Origin: Caprella mutica
Lineage: Eukaryota; Arthropoda; Malacostraca; Amphipoda; Caprellidae
NCBI GenBank assembly: GCA_947561585.1
Contig: CANNZV010000322.1
Location: 248,001 to 312,000, forward strand
Reading direction: 5' to 3'
Length of the DNA stretch: 64,000 bases
This document shows, one piece after another, positions 60,973 to 64,000 of this stretch. Both the position numbers and the translations under genes were made by a program. How positions within the stretch are numbered: position 1 is the stretch's first letter; every line of letters starts with the position of its first letter. The notes beneath the pieces are model-generated. The model was not told the DNA's origin, did not search any database, and was given only the letters and a program-made list of their open reading frames with translations.

Positions 60973-61263
60973 ATGCGATATTTAAATCGAATTCCAGTTC
61001 CGAAACGTGTGCGTGCAAAAGGTGGCGCGTTGACAGGTAAATATTTACGCAGTCGGGTTATTCCGACAGTCGAGGCAGATGAAACGACAACGCCAAAATA
61101 TATAATTTGGCAAGTAACAATAGATGCATTGTGGGTACTGGCGAATTGGGAAATGTTGCGAGTTGTTGTTTATCAAACTCCATGCGGTCAGAATATACAG
61201 AGAGGAGATAATATTACTGCAGAAATAAAGAATTATATAAAAACCTATTCCCAATTGCACTAA
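60973..61263 (+). other. CpG-rich open frame of 96 codons, unknown
   Basis: Opens MRYLNRIPVPKRVRAKGGA. The stretch 60985-61095 is dense in CpG, unlike its surroundings. I recognise no domain with confidence; PVPKRVRAKGG faintly recalls the pre-cystine-knot region of Spaetzle-like proteins, which is not enough for a call. The opposite strand is also open for 71 codons. Internal splice-like signals (TTCCAG at ~60999, ACAGGTAAAT at ~61035) leave room for a spliced exon. Could be a gene fragment, part of an unidentified gene, or chance. Confidence 0.25.
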
Positions 61264-63289
61264 AGTAATGGAACCTACTTTAATGATGTCATTTGTGGCT
61301 ATTCTTTAGAAGTATAGAATTTTCTTAAAAATTAGTTGGAATAATTATTCTGAGGGATTTTGGTGAAAATAATTAAATGTTTATTGAGATTGTTAAGTAA
61401 ATATGTAAAATTTTATCAAACTTTTGATTATTTTTTAGTATATTCCATTTGTTCATTCATTTCCATTAAAGTTACAACTTGTTGAATGTGAACATTTCCC
61501 ATCTAAAATTTTACGAAACACTAAAATATTTAACTATTTCATATTTTTTTAGAATCAATCTAATTTCAAGGCATTACAGAAATGTGTTCTATTTTGATTA
61601 TGTAATTTATATCCAAATATATGGCACTATATAAATGAACATTATTTATGCTTACTCCTTCTAGCAATAACTACTACTAGTAAGGGAAACTCTCTTGATA
61701 CATCAAAAGAACATATAAGATAAGTTTATAGTAAGATAGAATCTTTTTAGTGTCAAACATTGGAAGTTTGTCAGATTTATTTCTTCCAATGTTGTGAAAA
61801 GAGGCACTGAGTTCATTCTTTTTTAACATAAACGAAAAATGGAACACATAAAAAGACTGAACTTTTAATGAAATTTTCTCGCTGAACTTTATAACATGTT
61901 GAACATTTTACCTAAAACAGAAACAATAGAATTAAGCATCAGCAGTGTTCAATCTTAGGAATGCTTTCAGAAACAGTGCTGTATTTTATTTAGGACAATC
62001 TAGGCAGGATGAACAAATGAATAAAATGGGAGGGGATGAACCAGAGGGAATGAAGGCAACCTTCAGGGAAATCAGGCATCGTGTTTTCCCCAGCATCATT
62101 CATTCTACAAACACAATGTGTGCAGAGAGTGCAGACCCATGCATTAATCTATCCTCTTTTAATTACAAAGAGTACTGTGGATAAGGAGAAGCTATGTTAT
62201 TATTTACACCTGCACCTACACGTCAACTGAAAAGATTTTAGTATCATCTTTATATAATAACGAGAGGTGCGATTCATCACAATAGTTCAATAGAAAACAT
62301 AATGGGAAAAGAGCAAAATAACATCCTTATTTACTCTTCTTATTCTAGTCTTCTTCTATTGTCTTATAGATAAGCAATTGAAAATATATTCAATGAAAAT
62401 ATTTGGATCAAAATAAATAATAAATAATTATGAGTAATGATATATACTTTATTTAGTATATAAGATCAACATTATGGCTTATGGGAACTATTTCATTAAT
62501 TAAATGGAAAGAAAGTTGTGAATTATCTTAATTAACATTTGATCAATCTATAGAAAAAATGACTCGAAAATACTTTTCTTTAAATAATTACTTCAATTCA
62601 TAAGCATTTGGGAACATTAAAATCATTAAACATAAAATAACAGTTTAATACCATTCACATATAGGAACAAAAAGTTGTCTGCTATAGGACATTGCATCCT
62701 AAGGACACAGTCCTACTCTGTATTTCGAAGAAGAAGAATGGACTCCTTTAGATGATTTACTGCACCAAAGAAAAATGAGAGGTGTTTCTTATCTCTACTT
62801 TACTGCATTGTTTTTATATTCAGGAAATATTTCAGATGGGATAGAAATGAAGTATGGGAAGACAAATATTGAAGAACAAATATAATTACTATAGCAATTA
62901 TACCATATGTTTAGATTTTAACCATAAAGTTTAATTTGAATTGTAATTGATATTCAAATCTCCATATCTTTGATATTCCAATATTTTTTAACAAAATAAA
63001 ATCTTCATTAACAATATATCGATTCCGCATGTATAAACATGTGATTATCAATTTTATCAAATTTCCTAACTGTTAAATATATTCTATATTTGTATACATA
63101 TATTTTTCTCCAAACCATATTTTCAGAGCTTCCTATACAAGATACAATATTGTAAAAAGTCCTGAAAAATGTCCCCCATGCAGGTTCAATCAAGTGAAGA
63201 GTCTGGCAATTGTTTTTGTGTAGATTTATCCCCTACCTTCACCGTTAGTCCAAAGAAATGAGTAGATCTGTGAATTGCCTCGTAGAAGC
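61264..63289. other. AT-rich intergenic sequence
   Basis: Contains an unsupported 79-codon frame at 61945-62184. No gene, RNA or element recognised. Confidence 0.4.
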
Positions 63290-64000
63290 TATTGCTGCAG
63301 AGATGTAGCTACAACATGGAGAGATGTAGCTACAACATGGAGAGATGTAGCTACAACATGGAGAGATGAAGCTACAACATGGAGAGATGAAGCTACAACA
63401 TGGAGAGATGAAGCTACAACATGGAGAGATGTAGCTACAACATGGATAGATGTAGCTACAACATGGAGAGATGTAGCTACAACATGGAGAGATGAAGCTA
63501 CAACATGGAGAGATGAAGCTACAACATGGAGAGATGTAGCTACAACATGAAGAGATGAAGCTACAACATGGAGAGATGAAGCTACAACATGGAGAGATGT
63601 AGCTACAACATGGAGAGATGTAGCTACAACATGGAGAGATGAAGCTACAACATTGAGAGATGAAGCTACAACATGGAGAGATGAAGCTACAACATGGAGA
63701 GATGAAGCTACAACATGGAGAGATGTAGCTACAACATGGAGAGATGTAGCTACAACATGAAGAGATGAAGCTACAACATGGAGAGATGAAGCTACAACAT
63801 GGAGAGATGTAGCTACAACATGGAGAGATGAAGCTACAACATTGAGAGATGAAGCTACAACATGGAGAGATGAAGCTACAACATGGAGAGATGAAGCTAC
63901 AACATGAAGAGATGAAGCTACAACATGGAGAGATGAAGCTACAACATGGAGAGATGTAGCTACAACATGAAGAGATGAAGCTACAACATGGAGAGATGTA
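63290..64000. repeat. Minisatellite, 21-bp unit, at least 33 copies, runs off the window
   Basis: Unit GAGATGTAGCTACAACATGG plus A, alternating GATGTAG and GATGAAG; some copies ATGAAGAG or ATTGAGAG. The GTAGCTAC form is a perfect 8-bp palindrome. The + frame (TTWRDVA heptad) is open because 21 is divisible by three. The array is unbroken at position 64000. Confidence 0.97.

Overview
This is eukaryotic nuclear DNA. It is AT-rich, it carries one clearly spliced gene with GT-AG introns, there are no operons or bacterial-type signals, and there is a very heavy load of minisatellites and decayed DNA transposons. The gene is a metazoan receptor tyrosine kinase. Intron sizes, the transposon types and the overall texture suggest an arthropod, most likely an insect; a sap-sucking hemipteran such as a planthopper is my guess, but the sequence alone does not prove it.

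The only gene I can support with confidence is a complete discoidin domain receptor (DDR, a collagen-binding receptor tyrosine kinase) on the + strand. It has eight coding exons from 13302 to 17134, joining in frame to a 924-residue protein: signal peptide, discoidin domain (C29-C184), discoidin-like domain, one membrane segment, long proline-rich juxtamembrane region, tyrosine kinase. Exons 1-7 are small with mostly ~90-310 bp introns. Exon 8 (1.69 kb) alone encodes the membrane segment, juxtamembrane region and whole kinase. The kinase keeps the Gly loop, Lys, alpha-C Glu, HRD and the YxxDYY activation-loop motif, but the DFG motif reads DAA. A likely poly(A) signal lies at 17687.

Everything else looks intergenic (or could be intronic to something unseen). 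About 11 kb of the 64 kb is tandem repeats in some twenty unrelated arrays with units of 15-60 bp: 1.5-2.3, 3.0-3.4, 4.5-5.1, 5.3-5.5, 6.1-7.9, 8.3-8.6, 10.4-10.75, 11.1-11.35, 28.9-29.2, 30.5-31.5, 31.6-32.3, 33.6-34.4, 35.4-35.7, 35.76-35.86, 36.6-37.2, 41.7-42.0, 42.3-42.6, 49.8-50.1, 56.9-57.9 and 63.3 kb to the window end. Most long open frames come from these arrays and are not genes. Many units contain a short self-complementary core. The DDR gene sits in a ~17 kb interval free of these arrays.

Interspersed elements recognised from their structure: a 1.1-kb long-TIR element with a perfect 10-bp target duplication (27783-28901); a TA-flanked Tc1/mariner-type element (59521-60119); a ~150-bp MITE with near-perfect 17-bp inverted ends (60734-60880); a decayed mariner-type transposase end (46292-~46830); a tRNA-like dimeric SINE candidate (27455-27720); a small fold-back element (26109-26285); and a dispersed element present in three copies, one inverted (9257-9576, 25050-25420, ~27170-27360). 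I found no convincing tRNA, rRNA, CRISPR or second protein gene, and no multi-gene system.
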